A stretch of 37,512 nucleotides of DNA from a virus: positions 1 through 37,512 of the IMG/VR virus record IMGVR_UViG_3300010399_000059. One strand, given 5' to 3'. Each line of letters begins with the position of its first letter. Within the stretch, counting starts at the first letter, position 1. The position numbers and the translations under genes are program-made. The notes beneath the pieces are model-generated. The model did not search any database. It was not told the origin of the DNA and saw nothing but the letters and a program-made list of their open reading frames with translations. Below are positions 31,015 through 37,496 of the stretch, piece after piece.

Positions 31015-31319
31015 GCGCCCTCCTTCACCGCTGATGTGACGGCCTCATCTCGATCGTCTGGCGTCCTGGCCAAACGCCAAGCGCCGTTTTTGCAAATCAA
31101 CTCCGGTCGCGAGGCGTTGTGCGCCAAAATCTTGGCAACAGCATCCTCCATGGCATCGTGCAGGATCTCTTCATAGACCTGCGCCGGGCTTTTGGCTTGC
31201 GCGCAAAGTAGGTGATCAAGAAGGCCCTTAAGCTTTTCCGGCAAGGTGACGGTGACCGATACCGATCCAGCCTTGATCTCGGTGCGATAGATAGCGCCCG
31301 GAGTTTTGCACACCCTCAT
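31011..31319 (-). CDS. small early protein, unknown
   Basis: 102 aa from ATG 31319 with a GGAGG ribosome site just upstream. MRVCKTPGAIYRTEIKAGSVSVTVTLPEKLKGLLDHLL suggests a ribbon-helix-helix-like fold (strand, then two helices with AQVYEEILHDAMEDAVAKIL). The tail has ELICKNGAWRLARTPDDRDEAV. A small DNA-binding regulator is possible. It overlaps both neighbours by 4 bases. Confidence 0.5.
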   Translation of the reverse strand: MRVCKTPGAIYRTEIKAGSVSVTVTLPEKLKGLLDHLLCAQAKSPAQVYEEILHDAMEDAVAKILAHNASRPELICKNGAWRLARTPDDRDEAVTSAVKEGA

Positions 31320-31690
31320 GCGCCCTCCTTGCGCGGCTGCGGTGCGTCCGGCTCGGCCATGACGCGCTCGTACGCGGTGACGGCCATACCCATGGCTTGG
31401 ATTCCGAGTTCGTCGCCATCTCCGACCATTCCGCCATGCTCGTGCACGTGCCGACCGAAAGCCACGCACGCCGCCTCGATCGCCCGCTCGCGCCTGGCCG
31501 CGCTCGCCTCCGCCTTCGCCGCCTCGTACTCCGCGAGAGCGGCGGACATGGAGGCGATCTTGATGTCGACCCATTTGCGCGACCGGTGATCATCCCAGTA
31601 TTTATGCGCCTGCTCGATCTGCACATCGCGCGTACCGCACTCGTGCACGTACAGCGCCCTTGCGGCGCGCTCGGTGGGGGTCTCGGTCAT
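31316..31690 (-). CDS. small early protein, unknown
   Basis: 124 aa. MTETPTERAARALYVHECGTRD, a central helix EYEAAKAEASAARRERAIEAA, then ACVAFGRHVHEHGGMVGDGDELGIQAM with His/Asp/Gly. Ala/Glu-rich and helical; no recognised domain. It overlaps its neighbours by 4 bases each. Confidence 0.5.
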   Translation of the reverse strand: MTETPTERAARALYVHECGTRDVQIEQAHKYWDDHRSRKWVDIKIASMSAALAEYEAAKAEASAARRERAIEAACVAFGRHVHEHGGMVGDGDELGIQAMGMAVTAYERVMAEPDAPQPRKEGA

Positions 31691-32091
31691 GCTGCAGTCG
31701 CCTTGCGGTCTGCCTCGGACATCATCTCCCGCGCGTGAGTACGGGCGGCGTCGAGAAGCGACGCGATCTTGCGCCAGCGATCGTCAATCTCGCGGTTTTG
31801 GTACGCGCGGTCGGCCATTCGGTTCAGATCACAGTCGAACCGATCCGCCATGATTTCGTTTGCGCGCTGCTTTGTGTTCATCGCATCCTCCTGACTGCCT
31901 CGCCTGCCGCGATCACGGCCCGGGCGGTCGGCGCTGAGCGGGGAATTCCGCTTCGCCGGCATGTGGAACGGGTCCGCGGCCGGGCGCACCACGGGGCTCG
32001 GGGCGGGCTTCTCGGCGACCGTGAGCCACCCGCCCTTGAGCGAGTCCCAGATCCAGACGTGGCCGGGCGGAGGTGGGGCGAGGTCGCTCAT
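31687..32091 (-). CDS. early protein with a second in-frame start
   Basis: 134 aa from ATG 32091 (overlaps the preceding stop). Residues 1-70 are Pro/Arg-rich and low in structure (PPPPGHVWIWDSLKGGWLTV). At codon 71 a new ATG (31879-31881) is preceded by a perfect AGGAGG six bases upstream, and from there MNTKQRANEIMADRFDCDL is a compact helical domain of 64 aa. Either one protein or two nested products may be made. Unknown function. Confidence 0.5.
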   Translation of the reverse strand: MSDLAPPPPGHVWIWDSLKGGWLTVAEKPAPSPVVRPAADPFHMPAKRNSPLSADRPGRDRGRRGSQEDAMNTKQRANEIMADRFDCDLNRMADRAYQNREIDDRWRKIASLLDAARTHAREMMSEADRKATAA

Positions 32092-32672
32092 GGCACCTCT
32101 CCATCACGGTGCAGCCACCGGATCTCGGGCGCTCCGCTGCCAGGCCCAAACACAAGCCAGCAAAAATCCATCTTGCCGCCGCCGGGCTTCTCGCCGCGCA
32201 TGATCACGCTGCCAGGCGGCATGCTCGGGCGCGGGGTCAGCAGCCACACGCGCCGCAGCGGCAGATCCTGCAGCCAGCGAGCGGCGTTCAGGCGCGCGGT
32301 TGGGAAGACGATCGCGCTCTTGCGTAGAGCGAGCCGACAGGCATGCTCAGCAAACTGGCGCGCGATGTCAAAGGGCGGGTTGCTGACGATGTTGTCAGCG
32401 CGCGTGTCCATGTCCAAGAAGTCGCGGACGACGGTTGGCAGGCCGAGCCCCCGGTATCCGCGGTCGGTGATGTCCGAATGCAGGATCGTGTGGCCGGCCG
32501 CGCGAGCCGATTCGCAGATGCGCCCTGACCCGCATGCCGGATCCCACACGGCGCCGTCGAACTGCTCGGCCTCGAACAACCGCGCGCTAACCCATTCCGG
32601 CTCGATGTACCAATCATCATCCGACCGCGCCCAGATGCGCGCGCCGGACGGTCGGCTGATCTCAACACTCAT
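32088..32672 (-). CDS. adenine-N6 methyltransferase-like protein
   Basis: 194 aa. DPACGSG (44-50) is the SAM-binding motif I and NPPF (98-101) is the catalytic motif IV of N6-adenine/N4-cytosine DNA methylases. VVRDFLDMD precedes motif IV. ARRWLQDLP-like helices and a C-terminal GKMDFCWLVFG complete the fold. It is shorter than a full restriction methylase and has no obvious target-recognition part, so it is probably a phage orphan methylase (protection or regulation). It overlaps both neighbours by 4 bases. Confidence 0.75.
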   Translation of the reverse strand: MSVEISRPSGARIWARSDDDWYIEPEWVSARLFEAEQFDGAVWDPACGSGRICESARAAGHTILHSDITDRGYRGLGLPTVVRDFLDMDTRADNIVSNPPFDIARQFAEHACRLALRKSAIVFPTARLNAARWLQDLPLRRVWLLTPRPSMPPGSVIMRGEKPGGGKMDFCWLVFGPGSGAPEIRWLHRDGEVP

Positions 32673-33130
32673 CGCTCCGCGCTCCCTGCCCTGGGCGCAG
32701 GTCGCCGTCGCGCGAACTCCGCGACAAAGTCGAAGTCTCGCGGCGAGACAAAACCATGCGCGGTGCAATGCTGACCGATCCCGTGCCGCACTGTGCCGTG
32801 GTCCCGATAGATCATCCGGCCGATTGCGCTGATGGAGGCGTCGGTCTCCGCTGCAGCGCGGAACATGAACTCCTGCCGAGCGCGGACCAAACGCGCCGTA
32901 CGGCACTTGGTGCGGAGCGCCAAGACCGTGAACCCATGCTGCGCCGCGACCTCCCGCAGCAGGCCCCGAAGCGTTGGTCCGGAAGGCTCGACCACGACCG
33001 GCGGATCGATTTGCGCGGGCGTGACCTCAATCACGGCAGGGATGCGCCAAGCGGGCTTCATGATGGGCCGGGCCAGCGGAGGCGGCGCGATCCGAGCGGC
33101 GCGTATGGCTTGGGCAAGGGCGGGGTTCAT
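32669..33130 (-). CDS. DnaA domain-IV-like DNA-binding protein
   Basis: 153 aa. Residues about 54-125 match the C-terminal DNA-binding domain of DnaA: LRGLLREVAAQHGFTVLAL, the basic loop and helix LVRARQEFMFRAA, and the signature IGRMIYRDHGTVRHGIG (DnaA has GRDHTTV). There is no AAA+ part. It probably binds DnaA-box-like sites. It lies just downstream of the O-like gene that holds iterons, so it may act at the phage origin, or regulate transcription from such boxes. Confidence 0.75.
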   Translation of the reverse strand: MNPALAQAIRAARIAPPPLARPIMKPAWRIPAVIEVTPAQIDPPVVVEPSGPTLRGLLREVAAQHGFTVLALRTKCRTARLVRARQEFMFRAAAETDASISAIGRMIYRDHGTVRHGIGQHCTAHGFVSPRDFDFVAEFARRRPAPRAGSAER

Positions 33131-33765
33131 GGGACCTCGTGGCGGGCGCGCGTGGTACGGCGGGCGAGTTGAGCAAATCCGGTGAGCCGCAGGCGATCGG
33201 GTAGCCAGTCCAGCGGCACCCAAAGACCCGTCGCTCCTTCAAGCTCGCCAACCTCTCCGCCATCGCCGCGGTCGTAGCGCTCTGCGATTTGCTGATATGC
33301 CGGGTTGCTCGGCGAGACAAAAACGTTGTTCAGTTTCGGAAGCATGGCGCGGGCCTTCCGGAAGGCTTCCTGGACAACATTTGCACGGAATGTCTGCTCG
33401 GCTTGCCGGCCAAGTTTACGCGCCTCGCGCTCGCGCCTGACTTGGGTCTGCCATGCGTGTCGCAGGCGATATCCGGGCTCGGCCAAGAATGCCAAATCGA
33501 ACTGCTCAGGCCTCGGCGTCGGTACCGTCATGGCCTCGGCCTGCTCCGCAAGCACTTGCCGCATGATCGCCGGCAGCCAGCGAAGATTCCGCTCGAAATA
33601 CTCCTGCCAGGCGTTCCATTCCTCGGTACCCGGCCGGATTACGGGGAGTTCGTCGGGCGAGCCCATCTGGTGGTGCACGAAATGCGACACGCGGCGCCAG
33701 AAATTCTCCCGCGAGATCGGCGCGGCGAGTTCCTCGGCAGTGAGCGGCTTGTCAGGCTTGGCCAT
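33127..33765 (-). CDS. replication-region protein, unknown
   Basis: 212 aa, ATG at 33765 (overlaps the O-like gene by 14 bases). MAKPDKPLTAEELAAPISRENFWRRV, then HFVHHQMGSPDELPVIRPGTEEWNAWQEYFERNL (parts), a helical middle with WQTQVRREREARKLGRQAEQ and a C-terminus ending RARHEVP. The layout, next to the O-like protein, suggests a lambda-P-like loader role by position; there is no sequence proof. Confidence 0.5.
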   Translation of the reverse strand: MAKPDKPLTAEELAAPISRENFWRRVSHFVHHQMGSPDELPVIRPGTEEWNAWQEYFERNLRWLPAIMRQVLAEQAEAMTVPTPRPEQFDLAFLAEPGYRLRHAWQTQVRREREARKLGRQAEQTFRANVVQEAFRKARAMLPKLNNVFVSPSNPAYQQIAERYDRGDGGEVGELEGATGLWVPLDWLPDRLRLTGFAQLARRTTRARHEVP

Positions 33766-34399
33766 TGGCTTTGCGGGCTTTCTCGGTCTCGCGGTATCGC
33801 TGCTTGATCTCGGGGGTGGCGTTGCGGAAATAGGCCGGGAGGTCTGCATCCTCCTCGAGCAGCAGCGGCGGCGCCTGTGCGAACCCATCAAATCGACGCT
33901 TCGATAGGTAGCGGCAGGCATGGATTGCCGGATGGTCAGGCTTGCTCGCCAGGAACGATTTGTAGCCGGGAAGCCCCGCAATTGCTTGGTCTTGGTCGCC
34001 TTCGGACAATCGCTGCCACGCGTCAAAAGCTTCCTTTTTCCCCATGTTTGGCGTCTTCGGATATGGCTTCCAGAATTGCTCATCGAACTTTTGCGTATAG
34101 CGAGCAGACCGGGCTCGGCCCGGTGACTCCGAGCGAAGCGAGGATGAGGAGGGAGGGGAGGAAGGGGTAGTTATAGGAAGGGGTTTGGGGGAACCATCAG
34201 AAGGGGAAACCTGGGAGGGAGGGGTGTCAGCACTGTCAGCACTGTCAGCACTGATTTGCTGACGCGACCGTTGATTTCGCTTGGCAATTCGATTTTGCTC
34301 CCGACGCGCGGCACCGCGCTCCTCCTCGTGTTTTTCGAGGACTTGCACGATCTGCTCGGCAGACAAGCCGGCGGCGCGGAGGGTCGCGATCTTGATCAT
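33752..34399 (-). CDS. replication initiator-like protein (O-type) with internal iterons
   Basis: 215 aa. The N-terminus MIKIATLRAAGLSAEQIVQVLEKHEEERGAARREQN is a helix-turn-helix-like start. A Ser/Asp/Pro linker (ADSADSADTPPSQVSPSD) follows, encoded in part by three direct 9-base repeats (34225-34251), like the iterons in lambda gene O. Residues about 95-215 contain FDEQFWKPYPKTPNMGKKEAFDAWQRL and a KSFLASKPDHPAIHACRYLSKRRFDG region common in phage replication proteins near DnaC/P-like genes. The gene probably carries its own origin. Best call from layout and motifs. Confidence 0.65.
   Translation of the reverse strand: MIKIATLRAAGLSAEQIVQVLEKHEEERGAARREQNRIAKRNQRSRQQISADSADSADTPPSQVSPSDGSPKPLPITTPSSPPSSSSLRSESPGRARSARYTQKFDEQFWKPYPKTPNMGKKEAFDAWQRLSEGDQDQAIAGLPGYKSFLASKPDHPAIHACRYLSKRRFDGFAQAPPLLLEEDADLPAYFRNATPEIKQRYRETEKARKANGQA
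34225..34251. repeat. three 9-bp direct repeats (iterons) inside the O-like gene
   Basis: TGTCAGCAC is repeated three times without spacing on the plus strand (34225-34233, 34234-34242, 34243-34251). A purine-rich run on the plus strand (34140-34225) lies next to it. The repeats encode SADSADSAD-type residues, so both protein and DNA roles are possible. The arrangement is like lambda ori. Confidence 0.6.
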
Positions 34400-34584
34400 G
34401 CGCGCGCCTCACACGGCGGTGTCGCCCCGCCCGACATGACGACCCGCGCCTCGTCCGGCATGCGCAGATACTCCGCCCAGTGCTCGCGATCCTCGTCCAG
34501 CACAGCCCGCAGCCCGGCCGCATGCAGCCGCGATAGGTCGTGTGGTGGTCGGGCCGGACGGGTGGGGCCCCAGGCGTGCATCAT
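34396..34584 (-). CDS. small early protein
   Basis: 62 aa, ATG at 34584 overlapping the VRR-NUC stop. MMHAWGPTRPARPPHDLSRLHAAGLRAVLDEDREHW, then MPDEARVVMSGGATPP. Probably a small accessory protein; nothing recognised. It ends by overlapping the O-like start by 4 bases. Confidence 0.45.
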   Translation of the reverse strand: MMHAWGPTRPARPPHDLSRLHAAGLRAVLDEDREHWAEYLRMPDEARVVMSGGATPPCEARA

Positions 34585-35033
34585 TCCAGCCCCCGGATCG
34601 ACACGACGAGTTCGGCGCGGGCCGAGCCAGCACCTGTCACCTCGATGCGCGGCGCCGGCCGCGTGGACCCGATCAGCAGCCCGTGCCCCTCGAGCCAAGC
34701 CAGCGCGTCGTCGAGGGTGTCGACCCAGTGAGCCTTGCCCCCGGCCTTCTCCACAGCCTCGATGAAGGCAATCTGCTCATCGCTCGGCTTGCCGCCGCGC
34801 TTCTTCAGCTCGAGCGCGTAGACGGTCGCGGCCGGCGGGGCGATGATGATCACGTCCGCCACACCACTCAGCACGCCAAGGCCTGCGTTGATGCCCCGAT
34901 GCCCGCCGCGTTGGTGGATGCCGCCGTTCTTCGGATGGAACGCCACCACGCCCGGCGCCCCGCGCGTCCGCAGATGCGCGAACACAGCGCGCTGGATCTC
35001 GTTCTCGGCGAGCGGGGGCGCCTTGGCCATCAT
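34581..35033 (-). CDS. VRR-NUC nuclease
   Basis: 150 aa. The core is that of VRR-NUC/Hjc-like nucleases: ENEIQRAVFAHLR (Glu), then FHPKNGGI, SGVADVIII (Asp in motif II) and VYALELKKRGGKPSDEQIAFI (E-x-K in motif III, Glu and Lys). Such phage enzymes resolve branched DNA. Start ATG 35033 overlaps the GapR stop (35030); ATG at 35030 is the alternative. Confidence 0.8.
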   Translation of the reverse strand: MMAKAPPLAENEIQRAVFAHLRTRGAPGVVAFHPKNGGIHQRGGHRGINAGLGVLSGVADVIIIAPPAATVYALELKKRGGKPSDEQIAFIEAVEKAGGKAHWVDTLDDALAWLEGHGLLIGSTRPAPRIEVTGAGSARAELVVSIRGLE

Positions 35034-35368
35034 GCGTCGGCCGGCAGATGGAACGGCGCGTCGGCGGTCGAGGTGTGCCCGGCCGCACTGAGTTCTCGAC
35101 GGATGGCGGCATCGCCGAGCGGGGTATCGGCGAGCATGCCCAGCGCGTGCGCGTACGTCTCGACGAGCGCCTCATGCTCCCGGCGCTTCTCCGCATCCTG
35201 CTTGCGCATCCTGACGATGGCGCGCAGGGCCTTCACGTCGTAGCCGTTGCCCTTGGCCTCCGCGTAAACGTCGCGGATGTCGTCGGCGAGGCACTTCTTC
35301 TCCTCCTCCAGCCGCTCAATCCGCTCGACGATCGACTTGAGCTGCCCGTTGTGTCCCGGTCCCGCCAT
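35030..35368 (-). CDS. GapR-like (DUF2312) nucleoid protein
   Basis: 112 aa from ATG 35368. MAGPGHNGQLKSIVERIERLEEEKKCLADDIRDVYAEAKGNGYDVKALRAIVRMRKQDAEKRREHEALVETY (parts) is the DUF2312 signature, the family of Caulobacter GapR, which forms a coiled coil around overtwisted DNA and stimulates topoisomerases. The phage copy has a longer tail (PLGDAAIRRELSAAGH). It sits in the replication cluster. It overlaps the 67-residue gene upstream by 53 bases. Confidence 0.82.
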   Translation of the reverse strand: MAGPGHNGQLKSIVERIERLEEEKKCLADDIRDVYAEAKGNGYDVKALRAIVRMRKQDAEKRREHEALVETYAHALGMLADTPLGDAAIRRELSAAGHTSTADAPFHLPADA

Positions 35369-35519
35369 TGTCCGTCCCTCCGTTGCGCCGCCAGGGCAGC
35401 GCGGTGAGCCATTGCCTTGCCTCGTTCCACCACTCGGCCTTGTCCAAATGGACCTTGGCCAGGCGCTGGTGTCGCTTGCGCATGCGGTTTGCGATCGCGT
35501 GGAGCGCTTCACGCAACAT
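35316..35519 (-). CDS. small basic early protein
   Basis: 67 aa, ATG at 35519 overlapping the previous stop. MLREALHAIANRMRKRHQRLAKVHLDKAEWWNEARQWLTALPWRR is a basic helical domain with four Trp. The last 18 residues overlap the GapR gene in a different frame. Unknown; the composition suggests a nucleic-acid contact. Confidence 0.45.
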   Translation of the reverse strand: MLREALHAIANRMRKRHQRLAKVHLDKAEWWNEARQWLTALPWRRNGGTDNGGTGTQRAAQVDRRAD

Positions 35520-36144
35520 GAGCCAGCCCCCGTTCAGCCGTGCGCGCAATCGAGAGCATGAGATCTCGGAAGGGGATCGGCGTGGCGGCGCGTTGACGCG
35601 CGCTCAGGCGCTTGCCAGCGCCTGTTTTGATGGCGCGTCGCCGTTCATCGGCCGAGTGATAGCCCTCATTGAGTCGCAGAAAATCACCTGGCGCCGATCC
35701 CCATGCCAGCGGCGGCAAATCAACCCCGTGCGCATAGAGCCATGTGGCCTTGCGCGCGCGGTGCCCATAGGCGCCCTGCTCGACGCAGCATGTCCACCCG
35801 CCGTGCATCGGCCAGTCAGCCGGCACCCATCCGCCGGCCCGTGGCGGAGCCATCAAGCCGAAGTGCTCCCATGCCGCAGATCCTTCGGGATGCTCGATGA
35901 CGCCTCCCCACTGGCGCACGGCGGCGAGCGCCGCAGCGAAGCAGCCGCCATCGTTGCCCTTGATCAACCGCGGCCATGTCGTAGGCGAGCCGCCCCAGTA
36001 GCGTCCCCAGCGTTGGCACGGAGGATGCGCGACCACCGGCCAGGGGCCGGCATAGGTGCGGGCATCCCGCGCCTCGTCCCATGGGTCAATGTCGGGCAGA
36101 CCGAAGTAGCAGCCGTTTGTCTGCACGTAGAGAGCGGCGATCAT
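35509..36144 (-). CDS. cytosine-methylase-like phage protein without motif I
   Basis: 211 aa, ATG at 36144 (ATGA overlap). MIAALYVQTNGCYFGLPDID, DARTYAGPWPVVAHPPCQRWG, GGVIEHPEGSAAWEHFG and AYGHRARKATWLYAHG follow one another. PPC in a strand-loop, EHP and the K-x-TWL block resemble motifs IV, VI and the KTTWL-like part of C5-cytosine methylases of phages, but the SAM-binding FxGxG motif I is absent. It might be a divergent base-modifying enzyme or an inactive relative. It is a family seen in early regions of other phages, function unproven. Confidence 0.55.
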   Translation of the reverse strand: MIAALYVQTNGCYFGLPDIDPWDEARDARTYAGPWPVVAHPPCQRWGRYWGGSPTTWPRLIKGNDGGCFAAALAAVRQWGGVIEHPEGSAAWEHFGLMAPPRAGGWVPADWPMHGGWTCCVEQGAYGHRARKATWLYAHGVDLPPLAWGSAPGDFLRLNEGYHSADERRRAIKTGAGKRLSARQRAATPIPFRDLMLSIARTAERGLAHVA

Positions 36145-36542
36145 CCTGCGTCGCGCTCCAGCTGCTCGAGACGCCGGCGGGCCTCGTCGATCTCCCGCCG
36201 AGCCGCGGCGATGGACGTCTGCCGCTTGAACCCCCGCCACCAATCCGGCTTGGTCCCCCGGCGCTCCATCATCGCTTCCAGAAGGTCGAGGCCGGCGTCG
36301 GAGCAGATCAGCTCGACCAGATGCTCGGCCGACAGATCGCAGTGTCGGGCCAGCCAGTACTTGGCCGTCCGCTCGGATGCGCCGGTGCGCGCCGCCAACT
36401 CCAGCGCCGTCTTGCTCGGCCAGATGGCCCGGCAAACCCGCATCAGCACGTCGATCGGGTGCAAACCTTTGCCCGAACCGGTGCAATCACACCCACGGTG
36501 CCCGATTGCCTCCGCTCCTGCCGCAGCGTAGCCCTTGCTCAT
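36141..36542 (-). CDS. HTH regulator of the early operon
   Basis: 133 aa, ATG at 36542 overlapping the Cro-like stop. Residues about 38-66 fit a helix-turn-helix: CRAIWPSKTALELAARTGASERTAKYWLARHCDLSAEHL. A His/Cys-containing N-terminus (GHRGCDCTGSG) and a coiled-coil C-terminus (AAARREIDEARRRLEQLERD) suggest an oligomer. By place (after Cro) it could be CII-like. It is one candidate activator for later promoters. Confidence 0.6.
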   Translation of the reverse strand: MSKGYAAAGAEAIGHRGCDCTGSGKGLHPIDVLMRVCRAIWPSKTALELAARTGASERTAKYWLARHCDLSAEHLVELICSDAGLDLLEAMMERRGTKPDWWRGFKRQTSIAAARREIDEARRRLEQLERDAG

Positions 36543-36763
36543 GACGCGACCTCGTGTTGACCAAACAGCCTCGCTGCCGCCGACAGGCCTTTGCTCGCCA
36601 GCGCCTGGGATACGATCAGATGGAATTCGGGCGGGACCTTATCGCGCCACTTCCAGTTCCAGACCGTGTTGTATTTCTGCCCGGTCACGGCCTGGACAGC
36701 GGCGACGCCGCCGAGAGCGCGAATGATCTCGGCGACCGATTTGAGCTCGGATGAGTGCGACAT
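36539..36763 (-). CDS. Cro-like repressor
   Basis: 74 aa. SVAEIIRALGGVAAVQAVTGQKYNTVWNWKWRDKVPPEFHLIVSQAL is a compact HTH of the Cro/YdaS kind (conserved ALGG, W in the recognition helix). It diverges from the CI-like gene, so the pair forms the lysis-lysogeny switch. The ATG at 36763 has no ribosome site and is 7 bases downstream of TTGCGA-N18-TATAGC, so it is likely leaderless. Confidence 0.75.
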   Translation of the reverse strand: MSHSSELKSVAEIIRALGGVAAVQAVTGQKYNTVWNWKWRDKVPPEFHLIVSQALASKGLSAAARLFGQHEVAS

Positions 36764-36770
36764 GCCTGCC

Positions 36771-36800
36771 GCTATACTCCACGCTCGGTGTGCTTCGCAA
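36771..36800 (-). promoter_or_regulatory. early promoter and operator of the Cro-like gene
   Basis: Minus strand: TTGCGA (36795-36800), 18 bases, TATAGC (36771-36776), 7 bases, ATG at 36763. The spacer holds CAC-N5-GTG, a dyad fit for a repressor. A 30-base segment with 21 identities recurs at 37467-37496. Confidence 0.6.
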
Positions 36801-36815
36801 GAGGTGGCAAAGCGT

Positions 36816-36846
36816 TTGTCGCCGGATACACAGTTTTCCGTAATGC
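36816..36846 (+). promoter_or_regulatory. promoter of the CI-like gene
   Basis: Plus strand: TTGTCG (36816-36821), 19 bases, TAATGC (36841-36846), 8 bases, ATG at 36855. Again no ribosome site lies before the ATG. It faces the Cro-like promoter across 15 bases. Confidence 0.4.
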
Positions 36847-36874
36847 TACCGTCAATGGCTATCGGGGATTACGG
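36838..36874. promoter_or_regulatory. 7-bp inverted repeat around the CI-like start
   Basis: CCGTAAT (36838-36844) and ATTACGG (36868-36874) are inverted copies with a 23-base spacer that includes the ATG at 36855. It overlaps the -10 of the CI-like promoter and may be an autoregulatory operator. Confidence 0.35.
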
Positions 36875-37178
36875 TACCTTTGGCATGCCCGACATCGCGG
36901 AGCGGCTACGGCTCACGCGAGAGGCGCTCGGCTATACCCAGGTGGAAATAGCTCGGTTGGCGGGCGCGAGCGGCGGGCAGGCTTGGAACAATTACGAGTC
37001 CGGCCGGCGCCGTATCAATGTCGACCACGCGCTCGCCCTGTGCCAATCGGTTGGCGTCAGCCTCGACTGGATCTATCTGGGCGACCGCCGCAACCTCCAC
37101 CACGACCTGGCGCTGAAGATCCGCCAAGTCGAGACGTCCGGCGCCCATGGCGGCGCCAAGAAGCGCAAGCGCGCCTGA
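36855..37178 (+). CDS. CI-like HTH repressor
   Basis: 107 aa from ATG 36855; ATG at 36885 (97 aa) is an alternative. Residues about 11-75 (MPDIAERLRLTREALGYTQVEIARLAGASGGQAWNNYESGRRRINVDHALALCQSVGVSLDWIYLG, parts) are an HTH_3/XRE domain. The C-terminus is basic (AKKRKRA). It lacks the peptidase domain of lambda CI, so it is not cleaved in the RecA/LexA manner. It diverges from the Cro-like gene and likely keeps the lysogenic state. Confidence 0.75.
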   Translation: MAIGDYGTFGMPDIAERLRLTREALGYTQVEIARLAGASGGQAWNNYESGRRRINVDHALALCQSVGVSLDWIYLGDRRNLHHDLALKIRQVETSGAHGGAKKRKRA

Positions 37179-37182
37179 GCGC

Positions 37183-37374
37183 TCATTCGGCCGCTACGGG
37201 TAATCCGCGCGGCACCAAGAAACCTTCCAGGAATTCGCGGGTGTAGGCGAGCACGATCCGGGCGTCACCCAGATCTTCGGGCAGCTGAGCCGCGATCTGC
37301 AGCGCGAGCCGACGAAGCCGCATTTCCTCTTGCACGGCCTCGTCGTTGTTTCTGCTCGCAAATCTCACTGACAT
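37183..37374 (-). CDS. small protein downstream of the repressor, opposite strand
   Basis: 63 aa from ATG 37374 with GGAG six bases upstream; GTG 37461 would give 92 aa. MSVRFASRNNDEAVQEEMRLRRLALQIAAQLPEDLGDARIVLAYTREFLEGFL (parts) is helical and acidic. Its end is 4 bases from the repressor end (convergent). It might be a regulator; not recognised. Confidence 0.5.
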   Translation of the reverse strand: MSVRFASRNNDEAVQEEMRLRRLALQIAAQLPEDLGDARIVLAYTREFLEGFLVPRGLPVAAE

Positions 37375-37466
37375 CACCAACTCCGAGCGCATAACCCACC
37401 GTAACCATATATCGCTGCGCGAAATGTGTCCGATTTGCGGCGGGCTGACTCCACGGATCACGATAT

Positions 37467-37496
37467 GTTACACTCCACGCAGTGTGTGCTTTTGCA
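37467..37496 (-). promoter_or_regulatory. second copy of the operator/promoter segment
   Basis: Minus strand: TGCAAA (37491-37496), 18 bases, TGTAAC (37467-37472). Of 30 bases 21 match the Cro-like promoter segment, including AGCACAC and GCGTGGAG, with the same CAC-N5-GTG dyad. It faces the 37183-37374 gene, about 90 bases away, or a GTG 5 bases on. Confidence 0.45.

Noticed and set aside
34201-34260. CRISPR array at the 9-bp tandem repeats
   Set aside because: Repeats are too short and have no spacers between them; they lie in a coding frame.
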